9,023 bases of DNA from contig JAUNQM010000083.1 of the NCBI GenBank assembly GCA_030536165.1, positions 1-9,023 of the forward strand, in the 5' to 3' direction. This document shows, in pieces, positions 1-5,707 of this stretch. The notes beneath the pieces were generated by a model that was given only the letters and a program-made list of their open reading frames with translations, did not search any database and had not been told where the DNA came from. Every line of letters begins with the position of its first letter. The first letter of the stretch is position 1. Source of the stretch: Prevotellaceae bacterium. Its GTDB lineage: Bacteria; Bacteroidota; Bacteroidia; Bacteroidales; Bacteroidaceae. Made by a program: the position numbers and the translations under genes.

Positions 1-10
1 GTCGAACTTT

Positions 11-80
11 GTTAACCGCAGTGTCGCAGACCTGCGGATGGCAATATCCTCCACCACTTCGACCCTATCGGGGTCGCACT
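11..80. repeat. REP-like intergenic element with two hairpins
   Basis: Two short inverted repeats lie 22 nt apart. The first has arms CCGCAG (16-21) and CTGCGG (32-37). The second has arms CGACCC (60-65) and GGGTCG (71-76) around a 5-nt loop. The layout resembles dispersed intergenic elements I remember from Bacteroides and Prevotella genomes, which combine a CCGCAG...CTGCGG hairpin with a 'GACCCC...GGGGTC' hairpin, but I cannot name the family with certainty. Neither hairpin is followed by a T run on the plus strand, so it is not a standard terminator. No coding frame here looks genuine. It probably lies in the 3' region of whatever gene precedes the window. Confidence 0.5.
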
Positions 81-123
81 AAAAAATCTAATGACCGATT
101 CGGGTTTAACACGCGTAAGTCGC

Positions 124-149
124 AATATAACGTTAAAGAATGTTATATT
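124..149. promoter_or_regulatory. 11-bp inverted repeat upstream of the HTH promoter
   Basis: Arms 124-134 (AATATAACGTT) and 139-149 (AATGTTATATT) pair across a 4-nt AAAG loop, with one G-T wobble. The outer 8 bp are perfect. The element ends 33 bp before the -33 box of the promoter at 183-213, and no T tract follows it. It could be an operator for a regulator such as the HTH protein encoded just downstream, or a hairpin at the end of an upstream transcript. Nothing in the sequence decides between these. Confidence 0.35.
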
Positions 150-182
150 TATCGCAAAACAATAAAAATATTGTTTAATTAT

Positions 183-213
183 TTTGTTTTTATCGAATAT
201 CAATATATATTTG
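183..213 (+). promoter_or_regulatory. Bacteroidetes-type promoter for the HTH/nfeD/flotillin group
   Basis: TTTG at 183-186 and TATATTTG at 206-213, with a 19-nt spacer, match the Bacteroidetes primary sigma factor consensus (TTTG, about 19-20 nt, TAnnTTTG). Transcription would start near 219-222, giving an A-rich leader of about 23 nt before the ATG at 244. I found no comparable element before the DUF2059-like, nfeD or flotillin genes, so this may drive the whole group up to the terminator at 3493-3532. Confidence 0.7.
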
Positions 214-243
214 CAGCATCAAAAACAATAAAAACGAATAACA

Positions 244-456
244 ATGTCAATAGTAGTAAACATAGACGTGATGATGGCAAAGAGGAAGATGTCGTCGGGC
301 GAGCTTGCCGAGAAGATTGGCATAACCAACGCCAACCTTTCGATATTGAAGACCGGCAAGGCAAAGGCTGTGCGCTTCACAACCCTCGACGCTATCTGCA
401 AAGCATTGGAATGTACCCCAGGCGATGTATTGGAATACCGTGGGGAGGAAGAGTAA
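244..456 (+). CDS. Small Cro/C1-type HTH transcriptional regulator (YozG-like)
   Basis: This 70-aa protein is almost entirely one helix-turn-helix domain of the XRE/Cro-C1 superfamily, in the small YozG-like branch (HTH_26 type). The N-terminal strand VVNIDVMMAKRKM precedes a first helix at about residues 18-26 (SGELAEKIG) and the likely recognition helix at 27-38 (ITNANLSILKTG). The segment FTTLDAICKALECTPGDVLEY (45-65) is typical of the end of this domain. The ATG at 244 is chosen because the family usually begins with a short hydrophobic strand, and because a good promoter lies about 23 nt upstream of it. No Shine-Dalgarno sequence is seen, as expected in this phylum. Such regulators are often paired with a DUF2975 membrane protein gene. 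None is seen here, although a gene ending before position 1 cannot be excluded. The target is unknown; autoregulation through the inverted repeat at 124-149 is only a guess. Confidence 0.88.
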   Translation: MSIVVNIDVMMAKRKMSSGELAEKIGITNANLSILKTGKAKAVRFTTLDAICKALECTPGDVLEYRGEEE

Positions 457-470
457 CATGGAGTTAAATG

Positions 471-528
471 AGAGGCATACCCCTACCCCCATACAAAGGG
501 AAGGGGACTTGAAACTTGAAAACTTGAA
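471..528. repeat. GC-rich direct repeat, copy A, with heptamer tail
   Basis: Positions 471-510 match 1326-1365 at 36 of 40 bases without gaps. The shared core is CCCCTACCCCC followed by AAAGGGAAGGGGACTT. The tail is a 7-nt tandem repeat: ACTTGAA at 507-513, 514-520 and 522-528. C-rich/G-rich elements of this kind are familiar between genes in Prevotella and other Bacteroidales, as I remember them. The segment fills the gap between the HTH gene and the secreted-protein gene. It is open in the frame of the downstream gene, but translating it gives low-complexity sequence placed before a signal peptide. Confidence 0.75.
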
Positions 529-538
529 ACTAATTATA

Positions 539-1324
539 ATGAGCATGAAAAAACTAAGCATTATGTTGCTGTTCAGTGCATGTTTCGCATTGGCAGCACC
601 GGCACAGACGTTCAAAGAGACATTCAAAGAGTTCATCAAAACTCAGTCAGACAATCTTCTCCCAAGCGAAATTCCTAATCTCATAAAAGGTTTCACTGGA
701 GCAGAAGGCAAGACAGCGCTTGCTGGGCGCTATGCAAAAGAGCAATTACTTGACGATATGGCCGATGTAGTAGCACCATACTTCGAGGACAAACTCACGG
801 AGAAAGACATGAAGGAGATCACGAAATTCTACAACGAGCCAAAGACGAAGGAAGCTCTCGGGCGCATGAAAGCACTGACTGATGCTTCGACTGGCAAGCA
901 GATACTGAGCGAGTTCTCATCACCTATCACAAAGATTGTAATGGGCGGCAAGCCTGAAAACATCAAGTTGCGCGAAGGCGTAAGCAAGAAATACCGCAAG
1001 ACGTGCAATAAGTTCTGCAAGGACGCTGGCTTCCTGAAAGCTATCGAACAAGTGGAGAAAGCACTCGACAAGCTCCCATTCCCAAGCGATGGTAAGGCAG
1101 AAGCAATACTCGAATACATCAACGAGAACCTGCCAACATTCCTCGCCAACACAGGAAGTCAATTCGTAACGCTCGACGATTTCGACACTCTGTCGCAGGT
1201 ATTCAAGACCTCTGCCTTCAAGCATTTCGAGGCAGGCAAAGACGCAATGCTGGACGACATTCTCAACGTCGGCAGCAAACTTGCAAAGAAGGCAAGCAAA
1301 TGGAATGAGAAGCAGAAGAAATAG
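539..1324 (+). CDS. Secreted protein with a DUF2059-like segment, function unknown
   Basis: This 261-aa protein has an N-terminal signal peptide: a KK charge pair, a hydrophobic stretch (about residues 6-20), and a likely signal peptidase I site after A-P-A at residue 22. A cysteine at residue 15 gives a poor lipobox, so lipidation is less likely. Residues 68-115 (from EQLLDDMADVVAPYF through LTEKDMKEITKFY to MKALTD) resemble DUF2059, an alpha-helical domain of exported proteins with a 'ft..el..i..FY.sp.g..ll..mp' pattern. This is by eye and only moderately secure. The remainder is helical, charged and unrecognised, ending in a lysine-rich tail. The start could be 539 or 545 (Met-Lys-Lys). 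The frame stays open upstream to 425, but that part lies in the GC-rich repeat and would bury the signal peptide. The gene is bracketed by two copies of that repeat. No own promoter was found, so it is probably read with the HTH gene. Confidence 0.75.
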   Translation: MSMKKLSIMLLFSACFALAAPAQTFKETFKEFIKTQSDNLLPSEIPNLIKGFTGAEGKTALAGRYAKEQLLDDMADVVAPYFEDKLTEKDMKEITKFYNEPKTKEALGRMKALTDASTGKQILSEFSSPITKIVMGGKPENIKLREGVSKKYRKTCNKFCKDAGFLKAIEQVEKALDKLPFPSDGKAEAILEYINENLPTFLANTGSQFVTLDDFDTLSQVFKTSAFKHFEAGKDAMLDDILNVGSKLAKKASKWNEKQKK

Positions 1325-1325
1325 A

Positions 1326-1376
1326 AGAGGCCTACCCCTACCCCCTCCCAAAGGGAAGGGGACTTTAAACTCGAAA
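1326..1376. repeat. GC-rich direct repeat, copy B
   Basis: This is the second copy of the repeat at 471-510, here with a better hairpin: CCCCTCCC, AAA, GGGAAGGGG (one bulged A). It is followed by two degenerate heptamers, ACTTTAA (1362-1368) and ACTCGAA (1369-1375). It begins 2 nt after the stop codon of the DUF2059-like gene. The hairpin is not followed by a T run, so I do not call it a terminator. It could still affect RNA stability between the two genes. Confidence 0.75.
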
Positions 1377-1395
1377 CAATAAAACAAAACAGATT

Positions 1396-1992
1396 ATGGA
1401 AGACTTAATGACCACATTTCAGAGTATGGACGCTATGCTACAAGTGTTCTGGGTATGCGCAGCTGTTGCATCACTCATATTTATAATTCAGTTTGTACTG
1501 ATGCTTATCGGACTCGACCACTCCGATATTGACCTTGACATACACGACGGCGACACGCTCGACATGGGCGGAAGCTTAAACCTCTTTACCATCAAAAACG
1601 TAATCGGCTTCTTCGTTGGATTCGGTTGGACAGGCGTGTGCTTCTACGAAAACATCACTCCAGTCGGACTGCTCATCGCTGTTGCCGTGCTCGTAGGATT
1701 ACTGTTCGTGGGTATGTTTGTGCTCATCTACAAGCAGACACGCAAACTCGACAAAGACGGAACATTCTCTATCCAGGATTGTCTTGGCAAGTCAGCAAAC
1801 GTTTACCTCCGCATACCGCAGGGCTGCGAAGGCAAAGGCAAGGTTCAGATTAGTGTCAATGGTTCGGTTCACGAAATCGACGCATTGACCGATGAAGACA
1901 AGATTGATAGCGGAATGACTGTGAAGATTGTCGAGATTGTTGACAACGAAACAGTGAAAGTAATTAACCAACAACATAATTTAGTAATATGA
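1396..1992 (+). CDS. NfeD/YuaF-like membrane protein, partner of flotillin
   Basis: This 198-aa protein has the NfeD/YuaF layout. A first membrane helix lies at about residues 17-40, followed by an acidic loop rich in Asp (41-57). A second hydrophobic region of probably two helices spans about 66-112. The C-terminal soluble beta-rich domain, about 122-198, has the length and pattern of the NfeD OB-fold (GTFSIQDCLGKSANVYLRIP, then VKIVEIVDNETVKVI). NfeD proteins usually sit beside SPFH proteins and are thought to work with them in organising membrane microdomains. Here the flotillin gene follows after 125 bp. The ATG at 1396 is preferred because it gives the usual short amphipathic lead before helix 1; an ATG at 1408 is possible. 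The long serine-protease domain of full-length NfeD is absent, so this is the short form. No promoter is visible in the 71-bp gap before it. Confidence 0.85.
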   Translation: MEDLMTTFQSMDAMLQVFWVCAAVASLIFIIQFVLMLIGLDHSDIDLDIHDGDTLDMGGSLNLFTIKNVIGFFVGFGWTGVCFYENITPVGLLIAVAVLVGLLFVGMFVLIYKQTRKLDKDGTFSIQDCLGKSANVYLRIPQGCEGKGKVQISVNGSVHEIDALTDEDKIDSGMTVKIVEIVDNETVKVINQQHNLVI

Positions 1993-2039
1993 GCATCGTA
2001 GTCTTTTGCGTACTTGTCGCAGTAATAATATTCAAGTAA
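1989..2039 (+). CDS. Possible 16-codon hydrophobic peptide at the nfeD-flotillin junction
   Basis: An ATG at 1989 overlaps the TGA stop of the NfeD-like gene in an ATGA arrangement, the classic layout for translational coupling. It opens a 16-codon frame ending in TAA at 2037-2039. The peptide, MSIVVFCVLVAVIIFK, is almost wholly hydrophobic with a terminal lysine, like a minimal membrane-spanning segment. It resembles the hydrophobic N-terminus of the downstream flotillin in character, not clearly in sequence. An ORF this short can arise by chance, and without conservation data I treat it as a candidate only. Confidence 0.3.
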   Translation: MSIVVFCVLVAVIIFK

Positions 2040-2083
2040 ACTCCTCTCCTTCCCTATTATAAGGACTTGGAGCCCAACACAGC

Positions 2084-2104
2084 AATTCATAATTATTAAT
2101 TCTA
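2084..2104. repeat. Degenerate AT-rich heptamer repeat before the flotillin gene
   Basis: There are three 7-nt units in a row: AATTCAT, AATTATT and AATTCTA. The repeat ends 13 nt before the flotillin ATG and forms the AT-rich leader. No TAnnTTTG promoter element is found in 2040-2117, so the flotillin gene is probably transcribed from upstream. Confidence 0.5.
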
Positions 2105-2117
2105 AAAAATAAGCACT

Positions 2118-3479
2118 ATGTATCTAATTATTGCAATCATCGTTGTAGCGGTATTCCTATTTATCTCTATCGTAAACCGCTACCGCCGTTGTCCATCCGA
2201 CAAGATTCTCGTTGTCTATGGAACCACAGCCAACAGAGGCTCAGCAAAATGTATCCACGGTGGAGGTACTTTCGTATGGCCAATCATTCAGGATTACGCC
2301 TACCTAAGCCTCACACCTATCTCTATCGACGCAAACCTGACCAACGCACTTTCACGCCAGAACATCCGTGTTGACGTGCCAAGCCGTTTCACAGTAGGTA
2401 TCTCAACCGATCCTGAGTATATGAATGCCGCTGCTGAACGTCTGCTCGAACTTAGTGCAACGCAGATTCAGGAGCTTGCACGCGATATCCTCTTCGGTCA
2501 GCTCCGTCTGGTTATCGCAACCATGTCAATCGAGGAACTCAACAACGACCGCGACAAGTTCCTTGAGGCAATCAGCGCAAACGTCGAAGTTGAACTCAAG
2601 AAGATTGGTCTTCGCCTCATCAATGTCAACGTAACCGACATCAAGGACGAGAGTGGCTACATCGAGGCACTCGGACGCGAGGCAGCAGCAAAGGCTATCA
2701 ACGAGGCTAAGGTTCGCGTGGCAGAACAAGACAAGGTGGGTGAAATCGGTAAGGCCGACGCAGAGAAAGACGCCCGCATACGTACCAGCGAAGCCAACGC
2801 AAAGGCCGTGCAGGGTGAGAATGCTGCAAAGATTGACATCGCCAATTCAGATGCAACACGTCGTGAGGCTGAGGCTGAGGCACAGCGCAAGGCAAATGCT
2901 GCCGAGAAGGTAGCCGAGGCTCGCGCACTCCAGGAGGCTTACTCAGCACAGCGTGAAGCAGAAGAGGCACGTGCTGAACGTGAGCGTTCTACGCAGAATG
3001 CCAACGTCATCGTGGCACAGGAAATAGAAAAGAAGCGCCGCATCATCGAGGCTGAAGCTGAAGCAGAGAAGATTCGCGTAAAGGCGAAAGGTGAGGCTGA
3101 CGCTATCTTTGCAAAGATGGAAGCAGAGGCAAAGGGTTACTATGAAGTGCTCACAAAGCAGGCTGCCGGTTACGACAAGATGGTACAAGCTGCTGGTGGC
3201 GACGCCGACAAGGCATACCAGCTCTTGCTCATCGAGAAGTTGCCTGAACTCGTAGCTACACAGGTTGAAGCTATCAAGGGCATCAACATCGACCATGTAA
3301 CTGTATGGGACAGCGGCAATGGTGCTGAGGGTAAAGGCTCTACGGCAAACTTCCTTTCAGGTCTCATGAAGAGTGTACCTCCGCTCCACGACCTCTTCAA
3401 TCAGGCAGGTCTTGACCTTCCTGAGTACCTCGGAAAGAAGAAGGAAGCCGAAGACGTACAAGTGACTGAAGAAAAATAA
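2118..3479 (+). CDS. Flotillin-family SPFH (band 7) protein
   Basis: This 453-aa protein is a bacterial flotillin (YuaG/FloT or YqiK type), a membrane scaffold linked to lipid microdomains and membrane fluidity. Residues 2-20 form an N-terminal membrane segment, followed by basic RYRR. The SPFH domain spans about 25-190, with family features CPSDKILVVYG, GGGTFVWPIIQ, SLTPISIDANLTNALSRQNIRVDVPSRFTVGI and LRLINVNVTDI (given in pieces across 25-175). Residues about 187-345 are a long coiled coil rich in Ala, Glu, Lys and Arg with EA repeats, as in all flotillins. A C-terminal region (346-453) contains YQLLLIEKLPELV, a flotillin-like oligomerisation segment. It ends in a charged tail. The length is near that of the family, and no damage is seen. 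Its neighbour NfeD supports the call. It is the last gene before the terminator at 3493-3532. Confidence 0.92.
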   Translation: MYLIIAIIVVAVFLFISIVNRYRRCPSDKILVVYGTTANRGSAKCIHGGGTFVWPIIQDYAYLSLTPISIDANLTNALSRQNIRVDVPSRFTVGISTDPEYMNAAAERLLELSATQIQELARDILFGQLRLVIATMSIEELNNDRDKFLEAISANVEVELKKIGLRLINVNVTDIKDESGYIEALGREAAAKAINEAKVRVAEQDKVGEIGKADAEKDARIRTSEANAKAVQGENAAKIDIANSDATRREAEAEAQRKANAAEKVAEARALQEAYSAQREAEEARAERERSTQNANVIVAQEIEKKRRIIEAEAEAEKIRVKAKGEADAIFAKMEAEAKGYYEVLTKQAAGYDKMVQAAGGDADKAYQLLLIEKLPELVATQVEAIKGINIDHVTVWDSGNGAEGKGSTANFLSGLMKSVPPLHDLFNQAGLDLPEYLGKKKEAEDVQVTEEK

Positions 3480-3492
3480 TGATTGATTTTAA

Positions 3493-3532
3493 CGGACAGG
3501 TCCGTAGCATAGAGGACCTGTCTGCTTTTTTT
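3493..3532 (+). terminator. Intrinsic terminator after the flotillin gene
   Basis: A perfect 9-bp stem, GACAGGTCC (3495-3503) with GGACCTGTC (3514-3522), is extended to 11 bp by one G-T and one C-G pair. It closes a 10-nt loop and is followed by C and seven T (3526-3532). It starts 13 nt after the stop codon. It separates the nfeD-flotillin transcript from the CPBP gene. Confidence 0.9.
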
Positions 3533-3578
3533 ATACAGATACTCGCAGGAGAATCTGGAGTAAACATTTTACGACATC

Positions 3579-4337
3579 ATGAAAAAGATAATCGCAACAC
3601 TATTCATATTTATCGGTATTGAAGCTGTCATCGTTCAAGCAGTGCTCGCTATTAACCCACACGCCACCGCGCCTGCCATAGCCTTAGGAAATGTAGCTGC
3701 TTTAGCGGTTTTATTCCTTATGAAATACTTCCGCCTCAACGTGTTCAACGTCAATCGCGACATGCTGCCAGTCTTTGGGCTGTGCGCCATCATTGCTGCG
3801 ACCGCGCTTTTGCCTTCGCTCAAACTGCAAGAACTGATGCCAAAGCTCCCTAATATAGCCGAAGATGTGTTCGAACAAATGTTTGGCAGCTTCATGGGAA
3901 TACTCGCGATAAGCGTCATTGCACCTATTGTGGAAGAGGTTATCTTCCGCGGAATTATACTCAAGCAACTGCTCACGATGCAGAAATTCCATACCAAATA
4001 CTGGTATGCGATAGTAATTTCAGCCGTGCTGTTTGCATTGGTTCACTGCAATCCGGCGCAGATGCCTCACGCATTTCTCATTGGAATCCTGCTCGGATGG
4101 CTCTATTATCACACAAAGAGCATCATGCCTGGAATCATTTACCATCTGGTAAACAACACCATCGCTTGCATTATCTATCATTTCTACCCCGACCAGGAAA
4201 TGGAGTTGGTTGACATGTTCGGCTCAAATGCCGCGGTCAATACGTACGTATTCATCTCGCTCGTATTGTTCATCGTCACCCTCTACATCACAAACAAGAG
4301 GTTTGGAGCACAGCGTCAACAGGAGGAAATTTCGTAA
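3579..4337 (+). CDS. CPBP-family intramembrane metalloprotease
   Basis: This 252-aa polytopic membrane protein has all the CPBP (Abi/CAAX protease and bacteriocin-processing) motifs: EExxxR at 119-124 (EEVIFR), FxxxH at 152-156 (FALVH), and HxxxN at 189-193 (HLVNN). E119/E120, H156 and H189 are the expected catalytic or metal-binding residues. About seven membrane segments are visible, the first at about residues 4-25 and the last at about 224-242. The family includes the eukaryotic Rce1 prenyl-protein protease, but most bacterial members have no known substrate. Some act in peptide processing or bacteriocin self-immunity. No bacteriocin gene is nearby. The ATG at 3579 directly precedes the first membrane helix. 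A terminator ends just upstream, so the gene should have its own promoter, but I see no clear TAnnTTTG element in 3533-3578. Confidence 0.9.
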   Translation: MKKIIATLFIFIGIEAVIVQAVLAINPHATAPAIALGNVAALAVLFLMKYFRLNVFNVNRDMLPVFGLCAIIAATALLPSLKLQELMPKLPNIAEDVFEQMFGSFMGILAISVIAPIVEEVIFRGIILKQLLTMQKFHTKYWYAIVISAVLFALVHCNPAQMPHAFLIGILLGWLYYHTKSIMPGIIYHLVNNTIACIIYHFYPDQEMELVDMFGSNAAVNTYVFISLVLFIVTLYITNKRFGAQRQQEEIS

Positions 4338-4387
4338 GTAAGCAATATTTTTTCCAAAAAAGCAGGACTTTTTCCGCAAAAATGCTC

Positions 4388-4412
4388 ATTATATACGCGC
4401 GCATTATATAAT
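4388..4412. repeat. AT-rich inverted repeat around a CGCGCG core
   Basis: The arms ATTATATA (4388-4395) and TATATAAT (4405-4412) are perfect 8-bp complements around a 9-nt spacer starting CGCGCG. The alternating pyrimidine-purine core next to TA-rich arms is notable. It lacks a following T run, so its role is unclear. Confidence 0.45.
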
Positions 4413-4429
4413 AAGGTATATTTACGCCC

Positions 4430-4457
4430 TCAATTGTCAATTTTCAGTTATCAATTA
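4430..4457. repeat. 7-nt tandem repeat (TCAATTN)
   Basis: There are four consecutive heptamers: TCAATTG, TCAATTT, TCAGTTA and TCAATTA. It lies just before the palindrome array. The 7-nt period matches that of other intergenic repeats in this window (507-528, 2084-2104), although the unit sequence differs. Confidence 0.6.
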
Positions 4458-4467
4458 AACCAGCCCT

Positions 4468-4560
4468 CCACACCTAAGGAATGACACGCGTCACACCTAA
4501 GGTGTGAGGGGTGGTGACACCTGAGGTGTGACGCTTGAAACACCTAAGGTGTGAAGGCCT
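4468..4560. repeat. Array of four palindromic repeats, 23-24 nt period
   Basis: Four units share a palindromic core ACACCTAAGGTGT with an unpaired central base. Their centres are at 4476, 4499, 4523 and 4546, so the spacing is 23, 24 and 23 nt. Unit 2 has the best palindrome, TCACACCTAAGGTGTGA (4491-4507). Unit 3 has a central G (4517-4529). Unit 4 is at 4540-4552. Unit 1 keeps only the left half (CACACCTAAGG) and then diverges. The array lies between convergent genes. It is far too short and regular for a CRISPR array with unique spacers, because the inter-core bases are only about 10 nt. Confidence 0.8.
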
Positions 4561-4603
4561 CAATATATAGACAACTGAAAAGACCTGTCGGTTTGTGAAT
4601 ACA

Positions 4604-4636
4604 AAACAGGTGCATTGCGTCGCAATGCACCTGTTT
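4604..4636 (-). terminator. Perfect hairpin downstream of fba, probable terminator
   Basis: The arms AAACAGGTGCATTGCG (4604-4619) and CGCAATGCACCTGTTT (4621-4636) are perfect 16-bp complements separated by one base, giving a stem of about 15 bp with a 3-nt loop. It starts 28 nt beyond the fba stop codon. On the fba strand the downstream arm ends in only four T (TTTTG), so it is a strong hairpin with a weak U tract. It may also stop or stabilise transcripts arriving from the CPBP gene. Confidence 0.65.
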
Positions 4637-4664
4637 CTATCTGCTAATACTAAGCGATTTACGA

Positions 4665-5663
4665 TTATTCAGCGAGTTTGCCGTCAGAACCGAGGACGTT
4701 GACAATCTTGTGGATGTACATCTTCTTCATGTTCTCGCGAGCTGGCTTCAGATACTGACGTGGGTCGAAATCTGATGGATGCTCAGCCATGTGCTTACGG
4801 ATGGCAGCAGTCATTGCGAGACGTGAGTCAGAGTCGATGTTAATCTTGCAAACAGCAGACTTTGCTGCCTTGCGGAGTTGCTCCTCAGGGATACCGATAG
4901 CTGCTTCGAGCTTGCCACCGAACTCATTGATTGTGTTCACTTCTTCCATAGGAACTGAAGAAGAACCGTGGAGAACGATAGGGAAACCAGGAAGCTTATT
5001 CTCGATTTCAGCAAGTACGTCGAATGCCAATGGAGGAGGAACGAGCACGCCGTTGACGAGTGTGCACTGTTCTGGAGTGAACTTGTGAGCACCGTGAGAA
5101 GTACCGATTGAGATTGCGAGTGAGTCGCAGCCTGTGCGAGTAGCAAACTCGATTACTTCCTCTGGCTTTGTATAGTGAGATTCTGCTGCACAAACTTCAT
5201 CCTCAACACCTGCGAGGACACCAAGTTCAGCCTCTACAGTTACATCGTACTGGTGTGCATAATCTACAACCTTCTTTGCAAGAGCGATGTTCTCCTCGAA
5301 TGGAAGGCTTGAACCGTCGATCATAACTGATGAGAAACCATTGTCGATGCAATCCTTGCAGAGTTCGAAGCTGTCACCGTGGTCAAGATGAAGCACGATT
5401 TCTGGCTTCTCACAACCGAGTTCCTTTGCATATTCAACAGCACCCTTAGCAAGGTTGCGGAGGATTGTACCGTTGGCGTAGTTGCGTGCGCCCTTTGAAA
5501 CCTGCATGATGACAGGTGACTTAGTTTCCACTGCAGCCATGACGATAGCCTGCATCTGCTCCATTGTGTTGAAGTTGAAAGCTGGTATTGCATAACCGCC
5601 AGCAACGGCCTTCTTAAACATCTCGCGAGTATTTACGAGACCAAGATCTTTGTAATTAACCAT
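4665..5663 (-). CDS. fba: Class II fructose-1,6-bisphosphate aldolase
   Basis: This 332-aa cytoplasmic enzyme reversibly splits fructose 1,6-bisphosphate into dihydroxyacetone phosphate and glyceraldehyde 3-phosphate, serving glycolysis and gluconeogenesis. It is the zinc-dependent class II type. The motif LHLDHGDS holds catalytic D94 and metal ligand H95. VEAELG (143-148) follows. GTSHGAHK supplies H190, and IVLHGSSS supplies H232 and the phosphate-binding loop. The substrate-binding NID motif is at 275-277. The N-terminus (MVNYKDLGLVNTREMF) and the length agree with Bacteroidales aldolases as I remember them, which fixes the start. It is monocistronic, with its own promoter at 5708-5740 and a hairpin after the stop. 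It is convergent with the CPBP gene and divergent from trpS. The reading frame is intact. Confidence 0.96.
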   Translation of the reverse strand: MVNYKDLGLVNTREMFKKAVAGGYAIPAFNFNTMEQMQAIVMAAVETKSPVIMQVSKGARNYANGTILRNLAKGAVEYAKELGCEKPEIVLHLDHGDSFELCKDCIDNGFSSVMIDGSSLPFEENIALAKKVVDYAHQYDVTVEAELGVLAGVEDEVCAAESHYTKPEEVIEFATRTGCDSLAISIGTSHGAHKFTPEQCTLVNGVLVPPPLAFDVLAEIENKLPGFPIVLHGSSSVPMEEVNTINEFGGKLEAAIGIPEEQLRKAAKSAVCKINIDSDSRLAMTAAIRKHMAEHPSDFDPRQYLKPARENMKKMYIHKIVNVLGSDGKLAE

Positions 5664-5707
5664 GATTTGTTTTGTGTTTTAATATAAGAGTATTATAAAA
5701 ATCAATG

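Larger units (their letters stand above)
4338..4664. other. Gene-free convergent region dense in repeats and hairpins
   Basis: These 327 bp separate the stops of the CPBP gene and fba. No coding frame is supported. In order they hold an A/T-rich tract (4345-4384), an inverted repeat around CGCGCG (4388-4412), a 7-nt tandem repeat (4430-4457), the four-palindrome array (4468-4560), and a perfect hairpin next to fba (4604-4636). No T-tract terminator for the CPBP gene could be identified with confidence. Confidence 0.8.

Noticed and set aside
9..467. 152-codon open frame at the window start
   Set aside because: It runs through the REP-like hairpins and the AT-rich promoter region and overlaps the HTH gene in another frame. 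The product has no recognisable domain and has the composition of a non-coding frame.
425..538. N-terminal extension of the DUF2059-like protein (start at 425 or 458)
   Set aside because: The extension is made by translating the GC-rich repeat and its heptamers, and it would place 27-38 residues before a clear signal peptide beginning Met-Lys-Lys.
2866..3063. GAGGCT/GAAGCT micro-repeats as a separate DNA repeat
   Set aside because: They encode the Glu-Ala repeats of the flotillin coiled coil and are explained by the protein.
3579..4337. Bacteriocin immunity cassette around the CPBP protease
   Set aside because: No small precursor peptide with a leader, no transporter and no modification enzyme gene is found within reach, so the family membership alone does not support it.
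4468..4560. CRISPR array
   Set aside because: The repeated core is a short palindrome with only about 10 nt between cores, the inter-core bases are not spacer-sized, and no cas gene is present.
4583..4635. Attenuator-like switch between ACCTGT (4583-4588), ACAGGT (4606-4611) and ACCTGT (4630-4635)
   Set aside because: The alternative pairing is only 6 bp against a perfect 15-16 bp stem, and it lies downstream of both flanking genes, where attenuation has no target.
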